NCBI RefSeq assembly: GCF_029457495.1
Contig: NZ_CP120361.1
Span: 1,302,001-1,366,000 of the forward strand
Source: Chelativorans sp. AA-79
GTDB taxonomy: Bacteria; Pseudomonadota; Alphaproteobacteria; Rhizobiales; Rhizobiaceae
Direction: 5' to 3'
DNA: 64,000 nt
The position numbers and the translations under genes were made by a program. Positions 16,721 to 25,374 of this stretch are shown here, one piece after another. Below the pieces are notes generated by a model. That model was not told where the DNA came from. It did not search any database and saw only the letters and a list, made by a program, of their open reading frames with translations. Position 1 is the first letter of the stretch, and each line of letters begins with the position of its first letter.

Positions 16721-17967
16721 GCATCCTAGCCGATGTGGTCGCGGCGAACCGGGCTGGAGAGCGGGTGGCCCTGCCGGCCTGGTGCACGGCCCATCCGGAG
16801 ACGCTGAGCGCCGTCTTCGCGTGTTACCGTGAAGGTGATCTGCCCATCCTGGTCGAAGCGACCTGCAACCAGGTCAATCAGGTCGGCGGCTATACGGGCA
16901 TGACGCCGGCTGATTTCCGTGGGTTCGTCGAGGATCTCGCCTGCCGTGAAGGCATCGATCCCGGCCGCGTCCTTCTCGGCGGCGATCATCTCGGCCCCAA
17001 TCCGTGGAAGAACGAACCCGCCGAAACCGCCATGGAGAAGGCCCGCGCCATGGTGGAGGCCTATGTGCGCGCGGGCTTCACCAAGATCCACCTCGACGCT
17101 TCCATGGCCTGCGCCGACGACACCGATCTCGACGAAGAGACGATGGCCGCCCGCGCGGCCGAACTCTGCGTGGTCGCGGAAACGGCGGTGGAAGGCGAGC
17201 CGCTCTCTTATGTCATCGGCACGGAGGTTCCCATCCCCGGTGGCGAGACCGAGGCGCTGGACGGTCTTGCGGTGACCGCGCCCGAGGCGGCAGGCCACAC
17301 GGTGGAACTCCACCGCCGGGCCTTTTCCGCGCGCGGCCTTGCCGGTGCGTTCGAGCGCGTGGTCGGCCTCGTCGTGCAGCCGGGGGTCGATTTCGGCAAC
17401 GGGCAGGTCTTCGCCTTCGAGCCCGCCGAGGCGGAGGCGCTTGCGGCATCGGCGTCGACTCTCCCCGGCATCGCCTTCGAGGCGCATTCGACCGATTACC
17501 AGAGCGAGGAAGCCCTGTCCGCGCTCACCGCCGCGCATTTCGCCATCCTCAAGGTGGGGCCGGAGCTCACTTTCGCCTATCGGCAGGCAGTCTTCGCGCT
17601 TGCAGGCATCGAGAGGGAACTGGATGTCTCCGAGCCGTCCCGGCTCATCGAAGCCGTTCGTGCGGAGATGGAGGCCGAGCCGACACATTGGCGGTCCTAT
17701 GTGGCGCGCGGCCCGCGCGAAACACGGATGATGCTCTATGGCCTCTCCGACCGCGTCCGCTATTACTGGCCGCGACCGGCGATCCGGAAGGCGCTCGCCC
17801 GGCTGAGGGCCAATCTCGCCGCGCATCCGCCCGAGCCGGGACTGGTCGCGCAGGCCATTGGCCGTCCGGTGGGCACGCTCGCGCCCGGCACGGATCTCAT
17901 GGAAGCGACGATGCGGCTCATGGTCGGTGACGTCGTGGCGAAGTACCGGCGGGCCTCGGGCCTGTAG
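16717..17967 (+). CDS. GatZ/KbaZ-family protein, probable D-tagatose-6-phosphate 4-epimerase
   Basis: 416 residues of PF08013, once described as the non-catalytic subunit of tagatose-bisphosphate aldolase. Landmarks are LPAWCTAHPETL, VEATCNQVNQVGGYTGM, GGDHLGPNPW and KIHLDASMACADD in the first 130 residues, then VIGTEVPIPGGE and VQPGVDFGNGQVF. No GatY/KbaY catalytic partner is next to it. Stand-alone members in Agrobacterium convert D-tagatose 6-phosphate to D-fructose 6-phosphate, which fits a gene directly behind a PfkB kinase. GTG start within the kinase stop (GTGA). Confidence 0.8.
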   Translation: MSILADVVAANRAGERVALPAWCTAHPETLSAVFACYREGDLPILVEATCNQVNQVGGYTGMTPADFRGFVEDLACREGIDPGRVLLGGDHLGPNPWKNEPAETAMEKARAMVEAYVRAGFTKIHLDASMACADDTDLDEETMAARAAELCVVAETAVEGEPLSYVIGTEVPIPGGETEALDGLAVTAPEAAGHTVELHRRAFSARGLAGAFERVVGLVVQPGVDFGNGQVFAFEPAEAEALAASASTLPGIAFEAHSTDYQSEEALSALTAAHFAILKVGPELTFAYRQAVFALAGIERELDVSEPSRLIEAVRAEMEAEPTHWRSYVARGPRETRMMLYGLSDRVRYYWPRPAIRKALARLRANLAAHPPEPGLVAQAIGRPVGTLAPGTDLMEATMRLMVGDVVAKYRRASGL

Positions 17968-17986
17968 GGGAAGGGAGATTCAGTCC

Positions 17987-19063
17987 ATGCCTGCCAAGGA
18001 AGACCGGCGCCTGAAAGTGGGTGTGCTCGGCTGCGGGCCGATCGCCCAGGCGGCGCATTTCGAGAGCTGCAACAAGGCGCGCAACGCCGATCTCTACGCG
18101 ATCTGCGACGTGGCTGACGACCTGCGCGAGCGCATGGCGGCGACCCACGCGCCGGAGAAGAGCTTTTCCGATTATGACGCCATGCTGGCCGACCAGGCGC
18201 TGGAGGCCGTCGTCATCGCGACCTCCGATGCCTTCCACGTGCCGGCGGCGCTGCGCGCGCTGGAAGCCGGCAAGCATGTGCTCGTGGAAAAGCCGCTCGC
18301 CGCGAGCGTGGAGGAGGCCGAAAGCCTGCGCGAGGCCGTGGCGCGCTCTGCCAGGGTGCTGCAGGTGGGTCACATGAAGCGCTTCGATGCGGGCATCGAG
18401 GCGGCAAAGGGGTTCATCGAGGACGGCATGGGAGAGATGTCGGCCTTCAAGGGCTGGTACTGCGACAGCACGCACCGCTATCCCATGACGGATGCGGTGC
18501 AGCCGCTCATAGTCACCAGCGCCCGGGCGCGCAAGCCCGCCGGGAATCCGAAGGCGGATCTCGACCGCTATTACATGCTCGCCCATGGCAGCCATCTGGT
18601 CGACACTGCCCGCCATCTGGTGGGGGAGATCGCGGCGGTGGAGGCGCGGCTCTCGCGGCGGGCCGGCATGCGCTGCTGGTTCGTGAATGTGGAGTTCGCG
18701 AACGGCGTGCTCGGCCATCTGGATCTCACCGTCGCGGTGCGCATGGACTGGCACGAGGGCTTCCAAGTCTACGGCGAGAACGGTTCCATCATCGCGAAGA
18801 CCTTCAACCCCTGGTACTACAAGACGAGCGAAGTCGACATCTTTAAGGAACGCGACGGCGCGACCCATCGCGTTCTGGGCGCGGACGGGCATTTCTACCG
18901 CCGGCAGCTCGAGGGATTCGCGGACACGATCCTCCACGGCAAGCCGATGCGCGGCGCCGATGTCGAGGACGGCATCGCCTCCGTGCGCGCCATGGCCGCC
19001 ATCGCCCGCTCGGCCGAAAGCGGCAGGCCGGTGCGGCTGGCCGATGTCACGGGCCCGGTCTGA
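17987..19063 (+). CDS. Gfo/Idh/MocA family oxidoreductase (second copy)
   Basis: 358 residues. The Rossmann start is VGVLGCGPIAQAAHFE, the EKP motif is VEKPLAAS (about 100-107), and the C-terminal domain contains GHMKRFDAGI and MLAHGSHLVDTARHL. ATG 17987 follows GGGGAAGGGAG. The stop shares a base with the next start (TGATG at 19061-19065). It is not a close copy of the 6640 dehydrogenase but is likewise paired with a TIM-barrel isomerase. It probably oxidises a sugar or polyol from the same import route; the substrate is unknown. Confidence 0.82.
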   Translation: MPAKEDRRLKVGVLGCGPIAQAAHFESCNKARNADLYAICDVADDLRERMAATHAPEKSFSDYDAMLADQALEAVVIATSDAFHVPAALRALEAGKHVLVEKPLAASVEEAESLREAVARSARVLQVGHMKRFDAGIEAAKGFIEDGMGEMSAFKGWYCDSTHRYPMTDAVQPLIVTSARARKPAGNPKADLDRYYMLAHGSHLVDTARHLVGEIAAVEARLSRRAGMRCWFVNVEFANGVLGHLDLTVAVRMDWHEGFQVYGENGSIIAKTFNPWYYKTSEVDIFKERDGATHRVLGADGHFYRRQLEGFADTILHGKPMRGADVEDGIASVRAMAAIARSAESGRPVRLADVTGPV

Positions 19064-19893
19064 TGCGGCTCGGCATCTTCGCCAAGACCTTTCCGGGGAA
19101 TGATCCGGGCACGGTGATGTCCGCCGCGCGCCGCGCCGGCTATGCGGCCGTGCAGTACAACATGGCCTGCTCGGGCCTGCCCTCGATGCCCGAGGCTGTC
19201 GCGCCGGAGGTGGCGGCGGCCGTCGCCCGCGCCGCGCGCGCCAATGGCATCGCGATTGCCGCCGTCTCGGGCACCTACAACATGATCCATCCGGATCCAG
19301 CCGTCCGCGCGGACGGCCTCAGGCGGCTGGCCGTCCTCGCCGAAGCCTCTTCAGCGCTCGGCACCGACCTGATCACGCTCTGCACCGGCACGCGCGATCC
19401 GGCCGACCAGTGGCGCGCGCATCCCGACAACCGGACGCCGGAAGCCTGGCGGGACCTGCTCGTCGAGATGGAAAAGGCGGTGCTGCTCGCCGAGCGACAC
19501 GATGTTCGCCTCGGCGTCGAGCCGGAGCTTGCCAACGTGGTCGATTCCGCCGAGAAGGCCCGGCGGCTCATCGACGAGATCGGAAGCCCGCGCCTCGTCG
19601 TCGTGCTCGATCCGGCCAATCTTTTCGAGGAAGCGCTGCTGCCGCGGCAGCGGGAGATCGTCTCCGAGGCGATCGGCCTGCTCGCCGGCCGCATCGTCAT
19701 GGCGCATGCAAAGGACCGCGACGCGGCCGGCCGCTTCGTGACGGCGGGGCGCGGCGTGCTCGATTACAAGCACTATCTCGCCCGCCTGAAAGCGGCCGGC
19801 TTTTCCGGCGATCTCGTCACCCACGGCCTTGCGGCCTCCGAAGCGCCCGCCGTCGCCGCCTTCCTCTCCGGCCTGCTCGCGGAGCTGCCATGA
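19063..19893 (+). CDS. Sugar phosphate isomerase/epimerase, TIM-barrel (xylose-isomerase-like)
   Basis: 276 residues. Metal-site features include LGVEPELANVV, VVLDPANLFE and IVMAHAKDRD, typical of the AP-endonuclease-2/xylose-isomerase-like superfamily. The N-terminus MRLGIFAKTFPG follows members annotated as sugar epimerases. It is translationally coupled to the dehydrogenase before it and followed by a ribulose-phosphate-3-epimerase-like gene, so three successive enzymes may rearrange one keto-sugar. A lyase role on 3-keto-glycosides is an alternative for this family. Confidence 0.78.
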   Translation: MRLGIFAKTFPGNDPGTVMSAARRAGYAAVQYNMACSGLPSMPEAVAPEVAAAVARAARANGIAIAAVSGTYNMIHPDPAVRADGLRRLAVLAEASSALGTDLITLCTGTRDPADQWRAHPDNRTPEAWRDLLVEMEKAVLLAERHDVRLGVEPELANVVDSAEKARRLIDEIGSPRLVVVLDPANLFEEALLPRQREIVSEAIGLLAGRIVMAHAKDRDAAGRFVTAGRGVLDYKHYLARLKAAGFSGDLVTHGLAASEAPAVAAFLSGLLAELP

Positions 19894-19963
19894 CGTTGCC
19901 GCTCCTTTTCCAGCGCGGCCGGGTTCCACCGCCATATCGTCACGTTCATCGAGGCTCACCGAC

Positions 19964-20659
19964 ATGCCCCAACCGCCCGCAGACTGGCTCGCGCGCCTTC
20001 CTGCCGACCGCCTGATCGCCGAAGTCTCCATGTGGTCTGCCGACCTCGTGCGTCTCGCGGACGAAACGGCGCGCATCGAGCCTTTCGCCGATATGCTTCA
20101 CGTCGACGTCGCCGACGGGCATTTCGCGCCGGCGCTGCTCTTCTTCCCCGATCTCGTCGCCCGCATGCGTGCGCTGACGGCGCTGCCGATCCATATCCAC
20201 CTCATGGTGCGCGACGAGATCCTGCTCGCCCAGATCGACCAGTTCGCCGAAGCCGGCGCGGATCTCGTCAGCATCCATGCGGAGAGTGCCGCTGTTGCCT
20301 CCGAGGCCCTCGACCGGCTAGAGGCGCTCGGGCTCGCAAAGGGCATGGTGCTGCGGGTGGAAACCCCGGTCGAGGCGGCCGCGCCCTGGCTGAAGCGGCT
20401 CGATTTCCTCACCTTGCTCGGCACGGCGATCGGGGTGAAGGGTCAGGGGCTCGATCATCAGGCCTGCGCACGGTTGGAGGCGACCGGCGGGCTCATCGCG
20501 GCGGAGGACCGGCGCATCGTTCTCGCCGCCGATGGCGGCATCCGCGAGCACACCGTGCCGCAGCTTCGCGCCGCCGGCGCGGAGACCGTCGTCATGGGCT
20601 CGCTCGCCTTCGGTGCCGAGGACCTTTCCGCGCGCATGCGCTGGCTGCACGCGTTGTAG
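19964..20659 (+). CDS. Ribulose-phosphate 3-epimerase-like enzyme
   Basis: 231-residue TIM barrel of the RPE family: MLHVDVADGHFAPALLF near residue 43, IHIHLMV near 76, and AADGGIREHTVPQLRAAGAE near 190 with the second catalytic Asp. House-keeping RPE begins with IAPSILSADF and has GTVNPGFGGQ; here EVSMWSADLVRL replaces the first and the second is not evident, so this is a divergent paralogue. D-allulose-6-phosphate-type or another hexulose-phosphate epimerase is likely. It is the last gene of the LacI-linked operon, 70 bases after the isomerase. Confidence 0.75.
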   Translation: MPQPPADWLARLPADRLIAEVSMWSADLVRLADETARIEPFADMLHVDVADGHFAPALLFFPDLVARMRALTALPIHIHLMVRDEILLAQIDQFAEAGADLVSIHAESAAVASEALDRLEALGLAKGMVLRVETPVEAAAPWLKRLDFLTLLGTAIGVKGQGLDHQACARLEATGGLIAAEDRRIVLAADGGIREHTVPQLRAAGAETVVMGSLAFGAEDLSARMRWLHAL

Positions 20660-20691
20660 CCGGCCACGGGATTGACGAGATGATTCAGGAG

Positions 20692-20715
20692 GGCGGCGCA
20701 AGTCTTTGCGGCGCC
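20692..20715. terminator. Hairpin between convergent operons
   Basis: GGCGGCGCAA and TTGCGGCGCC form a 10-bp stem with one mismatch and a 4-base loop (20702-20705). It lies between the epimerase and the converging nucleoside hydrolase. There is no long T-run on either side. Confidence 0.45.
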
Positions 20716-20733
20716 TTCCGGTTTCGACTCCCG

Positions 20734-21621
20734 TTAAAGTACGCTCGCAAGAAGATCGAGCGCTTTCTCCGCCTCCACCTTCATCGCCACGTCGAGCATG
20801 TGTCGGCCGGGTCCGAGCGCGCCGGCGAACTCGCCTGCGCTGCAATCGACCGAAAGCGCCATGCGCCCGGTCGTGAAGAGCTCCGGATGGAGCGCCAGGA
20901 TCGGCACGCAGGGATCGTGCAGCGGCCTGCTCTCGCCGCCTGTCGTCGCGTCGAAATAGGCGGCGATGAGATCGCGCACGGCAAATGCTGCCGGCGTGCC
21001 GAGGGCGGCCAGCCGGTCGAGATAGGCCCGGTCGGCGCGCACCTTGCGCGTCACGTCGAGCGGGATCAACGTGAACGGCAGGCCGGCGGAAAAGACGATC
21101 TCGGCCGCTTCCGGATCATGCGCGATGTTGAACTCCGAGCGCGCGCCCACATTGCCGCGCTCGTGCACCGCGCCGCCCATGGCGATCAGCTGTCGCACAC
21201 GGCGCGCCGCCTCCGGCGCATCCGTGACGAGCCGCGCGATGTTCGTCAGCGGGCCCAGCGCCAGAATATCGACCGTACCGTCCGGTACGGCCATGAGCGT
21301 ATCCCTCAGGAAACCGACAGCGTCCGACCCGGCGGGCGAGGCGGCAGGATCGGGGAACCGCACCCCTCCGAGCCCGTCCTGCCCGTGAACCCGGATTTCA
21401 TCAACGCCGCCGCGGGCCAGCGGTCTCTCCGTTCCCGCGTGTACCGGCACGTCCGCTCCGGCCAGCGCCAGGATGCGCAGCGCGTTGCGGGTCGTCGTTT
21501 CGATGCCGATATTGCCGGCCACGGTCGTGATCCCCGCCACCTCCAGCTTCGGATGGGCGAGCGCGAAGAGGAGGGCGATGGCGTCGTCGATGCCCGGATC
21601 GGTATCGATCAGGACCTTCAT
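20734..21621 (-). CDS. Nucleoside hydrolase (IunH/RihA family)
   Basis: 295 residues. The hallmark calcium motif DTDPGIDDA is at residues 7-15, GNIG follows near 37, and ILALGPLTNIARL and FNIAHDPEAAE provide further active-site positions. It cleaves the N-glycosidic bond of ribonucleosides to base and ribose. It is the last gene of a coupled minus-strand operon whose start overlaps the M20 peptidase stop (ATGA at 21618-21621). This places base release at the end of a pathway that begins with import and deamination. Preferred base is unknown. Confidence 0.9.
   Translation of the reverse strand: MKVLIDTDPGIDDAIALLFALAHPKLEVAGITTVAGNIGIETTTRNALRILALAGADVPVHAGTERPLARGGVDEIRVHGQDGLGGVRFPDPAASPAGSDAVGFLRDTLMAVPDGTVDILALGPLTNIARLVTDAPEAARRVRQLIAMGGAVHERGNVGARSEFNIAHDPEAAEIVFSAGLPFTLIPLDVTRKVRADRAYLDRLAALGTPAAFAVRDLIAAYFDATTGGESRPLHDPCVPILALHPELFTTGRMALSVDCSAGEFAGALGPGRHMLDVAMKVEAEKALDLLASVL
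21273..21290. repeat. Small CCGTACC/GGTACGG palindrome inside the nucleoside hydrolase
   Basis: CCGTACC (21273-21279), loop GTCC and GGTACGG (21284-21290) form a perfect 7-bp stem within the reading frame. A larger version occurs at 31074 and a related one at 52965. Confidence 0.4.
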
Positions 21622-23000
21622 GCCTGCGCCAGCCTTTCGAGGATGCGCACCCAGCTACGGATGCCCTTGTGGTAGCTCGACAGGTCGTATTTCTCGTTGG
21701 GCGAATGGATGCGGTTGTCGAAGCGCGCGAAGCCGACGAGCAGCGCGTCCGCACCCAGATATTTCTTCAGCGCGCCGACGATCGGGATCGAGCCGCCCGT
21801 GCCGCCGATCGCGGCATCGCCCCATTCCTCGGCCAGTGCGGCGAGCGAGGCCTTGAGATACGGCCCGTCCGCCGGCATGCTGACGGCCGGCGACAGCCCG
21901 TGGTCTTTGAATTCCACAGTGCAGTCCGCCGGCATGCGCGCCTCGACATGGGCGCGGAAGGCATCGCGGATCTTCTGCGGGTCCTGCCCCGCCACGAGGC
22001 GGAAGGAGACCTTCGCATGCGCCTTGGCGGGGATCACGGTCTTGAAGCCCGGCTCGGTGTAGCCGCCCCACAGCCCGTTGATCTCGCAGGAAGGCCGCGA
22101 CCAGACCTGCTCCCGCACGGAGCGGCCCTTTTCCCCAGCGGGGATCGACAGGCCCACATCGGCCAGGAACTTCTCCTCGTCGAAGGGCAGGCGCGACCAC
22201 ATCCTGCGCACCTCCTCCGGCAGTTCCTCGACGCCGTCATAGAAGCCCTCGATGGCGACGCCGCCGTCCGGAGTCCGAAGGCTGGCGAGGATTTCCGTCA
22301 TCAGGGTGAGCGCGTTGCGCGCGGCGTTGCCGAACATGCCCGAATGCAGGTCGCGGTCGGCGCAGGTGATGGTCATCTCCTGGCCGACGAGCCCGCGCAG
22401 CATGGTGGTGATGGCGGGGGTCTTGGCGTCCCACATATCCGTGTCGCATACGAGCACCGCGTCACAGGTGAGTTCCTTCGCCGTTTCGTCCAGGAAGGGG
22501 AGGAGCGAGCGCGAGCCGCTCTCCTCCTCGCCCTCGAACAGGAAGCTCACGCCGACGGGCAGCGCGCCGCGCACCTCCACCCAGGCCCGGCAAGCCTCCA
22601 CGAAGGTCATCAGCGCGCCCTTGTCGTCGGATGCGCCGCGCGCCACGATATGCGTGTCGCCATCGGGGGCCGGGCGCAGGGTGGGCTCGAAGGGATCGGT
22701 CTCCCACAGCTCCAGCGGGTCGGCGGGCTGCACGTCGTAGTGGCCGTAGAAGAGCACGCGCGGCTTGCCCTCCGGCGCGGGCAGATGTCCCACCACCATC
22801 GGGTGGCCCTCAGTCGCACGCGGGCTCGCATCGGCACCGAGCGATTGCAGATCGTCCGCGAGCCACTCCGCCGCGCGGCGGCAGTCCTCCGCGTGCGCCG
22901 GATCGGTGGAGATCGATGGGATGCGGATCAGCTGGAACAGGCGCTGAAGGCGCGTCTCGATCGTCGCGTCCACATGGGCGAGGATGTCTTCGGTGCTCAT
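21618..23000 (-). CDS. M20-family metallopeptidase/amidase
   Basis: 460 residues. Metal and catalytic residues are visible: FYGHYDVQP (His and Asp), GASDDKG, the EE pair in LFEGEEESGS, CDTDMWD, and the C-terminal His in NRIHSPNEKYD. The M20 dimerisation domain lies between about 200 and 310, with DLHSGMFGNAARN at its start. Family members cleave dipeptides, N-acyl or N-carbamoyl amino acids. ATGA overlaps at both ends couple it to the deaminase before and the nucleoside hydrolase after, so it probably removes an amide-linked group from an imported nucleoside- or base-containing compound. That role is inferred. Confidence 0.88.
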   Translation of the reverse strand: MSTEDILAHVDATIETRLQRLFQLIRIPSISTDPAHAEDCRRAAEWLADDLQSLGADASPRATEGHPMVVGHLPAPEGKPRVLFYGHYDVQPADPLELWETDPFEPTLRPAPDGDTHIVARGASDDKGALMTFVEACRAWVEVRGALPVGVSFLFEGEEESGSRSLLPFLDETAKELTCDAVLVCDTDMWDAKTPAITTMLRGLVGQEMTITCADRDLHSGMFGNAARNALTLMTEILASLRTPDGGVAIEGFYDGVEELPEEVRRMWSRLPFDEEKFLADVGLSIPAGEKGRSVREQVWSRPSCEINGLWGGYTEPGFKTVIPAKAHAKVSFRLVAGQDPQKIRDAFRAHVEARMPADCTVEFKDHGLSPAVSMPADGPYLKASLAALAEEWGDAAIGGTGGSIPIVGALKKYLGADALLVGFARFDNRIHSPNEKYDLSSYHKGIRSWVRILERLAQA

Positions 23001-24316
23001 GCTTTTCTCCTGTCGATCTCTTCGATGCGGGCGTTGAACTCGCCGGCCACCTGCAGCGCGTCGGCGATCACCTTCGGTGCCTCCAGCGAAAGCACCTCGC
23101 GGTCGCGCATCAGCCAGCGCCCGGCCACCATCACGTCCCGCACATCCGAAGGCATGGCGGCGAACACCAGCGTGGCGTAGACATCATAGACTGGCAGCAC
23201 ACGCGGGTCATCGAGCCTGATGCGGATCAGGTCCGCCTGCTTGCCGGGCTCCAGCGAGCCGATCTTCCCGTCCATGCCCAGCACGCGCGCGGCCTCCAGC
23301 GTCGCCATGCGGATCACGTCCACCGCCGGCATGGGCTTGCGGCTCTGGCCCAAGAGCTTCTGGAACATGGAGACGGGGCCGAATTGCGAGAAGAGGTCGA
23401 GCGTGTTGCCGCTCATCGGCCCGTCCGTGGCGATGCCGACGGGAATGCCGCGCTTGCGCATCGCCTCCACCGGGGCGATGCTGCGCCCGGCCTTGGCGTT
23501 GGAGCGCGCGTTGTGGGCCACGCGCACATCCTGCTCGGCCATGCGATCCATGTCCTCGTCGGTGACGAAGAGGCAGTGCGCGGCAACGAGGCCGGGCTTC
23601 AGGAGCCCCGCCTTGTCCACCACCTGGACGGGGCGCATCCCATGGTTCTTCTGCGCCCACTCGTTCTCGCTCACCATCTCGGCCATGTGCAGCTGCACGG
23701 GCACATCCGGATGGGCATCGGACCATTCGGCCACGCGCCGCATCACCGGAATGTCGGTGGAGTAGGGCGCGTGCGGGGCGATCGAGGCGGTCACTCGCGG
23801 ATGGCCGGCGAACATCTCCGCCAGCTCCTCGGTAAGTGCAAAACCTTCGTCGAAGCTCTTGTGGTCGGGCGCGCTGAAATCGGCCAGCGTCTGGCCGACC
23901 ACGCCGCGCATGCCACTCTCGTCGATCACGCGGCCCACCTCGGTCTCGAAATAGTACATGTCCGCCACTGTGGTCACGCCGGCGCGGATCATCTCCAATG
24001 CGGCGAGCCGCGAGCCGATCGCTACGGTGCGCGGCGTCACGCATTCGCGCTCCAGCGGCAGCACGTAGCGGAACAGGCGGTCGTCCACGTCCTCGCCCAA
24101 GCCGCGGAAGAGCGTCATGGTCATGTGGCAGTGGCTGTTGACCATGCCGGGCATGAGGAGGTCGCCGCCCATGTCGACCACGTCGCCGCCTTCCGGCGGC
24201 GTGCCCTGCCCGAGGGCGGTGATCGTCTCGCCCTCGATCCGCACCCAGCCCTTTTCGTATTCGGTCAGGCCCTGATCCATGGTCAGGATGCGGGAACTGG
24301 CGAGGGTCAGGCTCAT
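22997..24316 (-). CDS. Amidohydrolase, MtaD/SAH-deaminase-like
   Basis: 439 residues of the TRZ/ATZ branch of the amidohydrolase superfamily. Metal ligands are in NSHCHMTM (the HxH pair), QLHMAEM, the His in AAHCLF and the Asp in GIATDGPMSGN. The branch includes 5-methylthioadenosine/S-adenosylhomocysteine deaminase, guanine deaminase and triazine hydrolases. In an operon with a nucleoside hydrolase, deamination of an adenine- or guanine-like nucleoside is the best guess. ATG 24316 overlaps the ATPase stop (ATGA), which settles the start over one nine codons upstream. The stop overlaps the M20 start. Confidence 0.85.
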   Translation of the reverse strand: MSLTLASSRILTMDQGLTEYEKGWVRIEGETITALGQGTPPEGGDVVDMGGDLLMPGMVNSHCHMTMTLFRGLGEDVDDRLFRYVLPLERECVTPRTVAIGSRLAALEMIRAGVTTVADMYYFETEVGRVIDESGMRGVVGQTLADFSAPDHKSFDEGFALTEELAEMFAGHPRVTASIAPHAPYSTDIPVMRRVAEWSDAHPDVPVQLHMAEMVSENEWAQKNHGMRPVQVVDKAGLLKPGLVAAHCLFVTDEDMDRMAEQDVRVAHNARSNAKAGRSIAPVEAMRKRGIPVGIATDGPMSGNTLDLFSQFGPVSMFQKLLGQSRKPMPAVDVIRMATLEAARVLGMDGKIGSLEPGKQADLIRIRLDDPRVLPVYDVYATLVFAAMPSDVRDVMVAGRWLMRDREVLSLEAPKVIADALQVAGEFNARIEEIDRRKA

Positions 24317-25374
24317 GCGGTTTCCGCGTTCAACAGGCAGCATTGGTCGGGATTGGGGAGAAGCGTGACGGCGTCACCCGGCGCAAAAGGATCGGAGAGC
24401 GGCCCGTTCGCCACCACCTCGCCTGCCGGCGTCTCGCAGCGATACTGATAGGCGCGGCCGAGATACGTCCTGAGGCCGATCCGCGCCGGGATGCCTGCGC
24501 CCTCGCGCGCCACTGTCAGCCCCTCGGCCCTTGCGGCGAAGACGAAGTCGCGCGCCGGTACGGTGAAATCCGCCTTGTAAAGGTCGAGCGTGGCGCCGCC
24601 GGCCATCTCCGCCCGCACGCCGTCGCCGGCTTCAGCAATCGCCTTCATGCGGATCATGTTCTCGAAACCCACGAAATCGGCCACAAAGGCGTTGGCCGGG
24701 CGGGAATAGAGCACCTCCGGTGAATCGAGCTGCTCGATGCGGCCGGCATTCATGATCGCCACGCGGTCGGAGATGGAGAAGGCCTCCTCCTGGTCGTGCG
24801 TCACGTAGAGCGCGGTGGTGCCGTTGGCCCGCTGCAGCCGCCGGATCTCCACGCGCATGTCGACGCGCAGCTTGGCGTCGAGATTGGAGAGCGGCTCGTC
24901 GAACATCAAAAGGGGCGGCTCGATCACCAGCGCACGGGCGAGCGCCACGCGCTGCCGCTGGCCGCCGGAGAGGTTGGCGGGGTAGCGGTCGGCGAAGCCC
25001 GAAAGCCCGACGCGCTCGATCATCTCGCCTGCCTTGGCGCGGCGCTCGGCGGTTCCCATGCCGCGCTGCTTCAGGCCGAAGGCCACATTGTCGAGCACTG
25101 TGAGGTGGGGGAAGAGCGCATAGGTCTGGAACACCAGGCCGATATTGCGGCTGTGTGCGGGCAGACGCGTCAGGTCGCGGTCGCCGAGGCCAATCGTGCC
25201 AGAGGACGGCTGCAGGAAACCCGCCACAAGGCGCAGTGTCGTGGTCTTGCCGCAGCCCGACGCGCCGAGCAGGGAGACGAGTTCTCCCTCGGCCACATGG
25301 AGCGAAAGGTCGTCGAGCACCTTGGTCGGGCCGTAATGGGCGGAAACGTTCTGGAGGGTCAGCGATACGGTCAT
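24313..25374 (-). CDS. PotA-like ABC importer ATPase
   Basis: 353 residues: Walker A GASGCGKTT near residue 36, signature LSGGQRQRV, Walker B LLMFDEPLSNLD, switch His in THDQEEA, then a C-terminal TOBE domain. This belongs to the spermidine/putrescine-iron-thiamine group of ATPases. ATG 25374 is chosen because it overlaps the permease stop (ATGA). It powers the importer whose permeases and binding protein lie immediately upstream. Confidence 0.92.
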   Translation of the reverse strand: MTVSLTLQNVSAHYGPTKVLDDLSLHVAEGELVSLLGASGCGKTTTLRLVAGFLQPSSGTIGLGDRDLTRLPAHSRNIGLVFQTYALFPHLTVLDNVAFGLKQRGMGTAERRAKAGEMIERVGLSGFADRYPANLSGGQRQRVALARALVIEPPLLMFDEPLSNLDAKLRVDMRVEIRRLQRANGTTALYVTHDQEEAFSISDRVAIMNAGRIEQLDSPEVLYSRPANAFVADFVGFENMIRMKAIAEAGDGVRAEMAGGATLDLYKADFTVPARDFVFAARAEGLTVAREGAGIPARIGLRTYLGRAYQYRCETPAGEVVANGPLSDPFAPGDAVTLLPNPDQCCLLNAETA

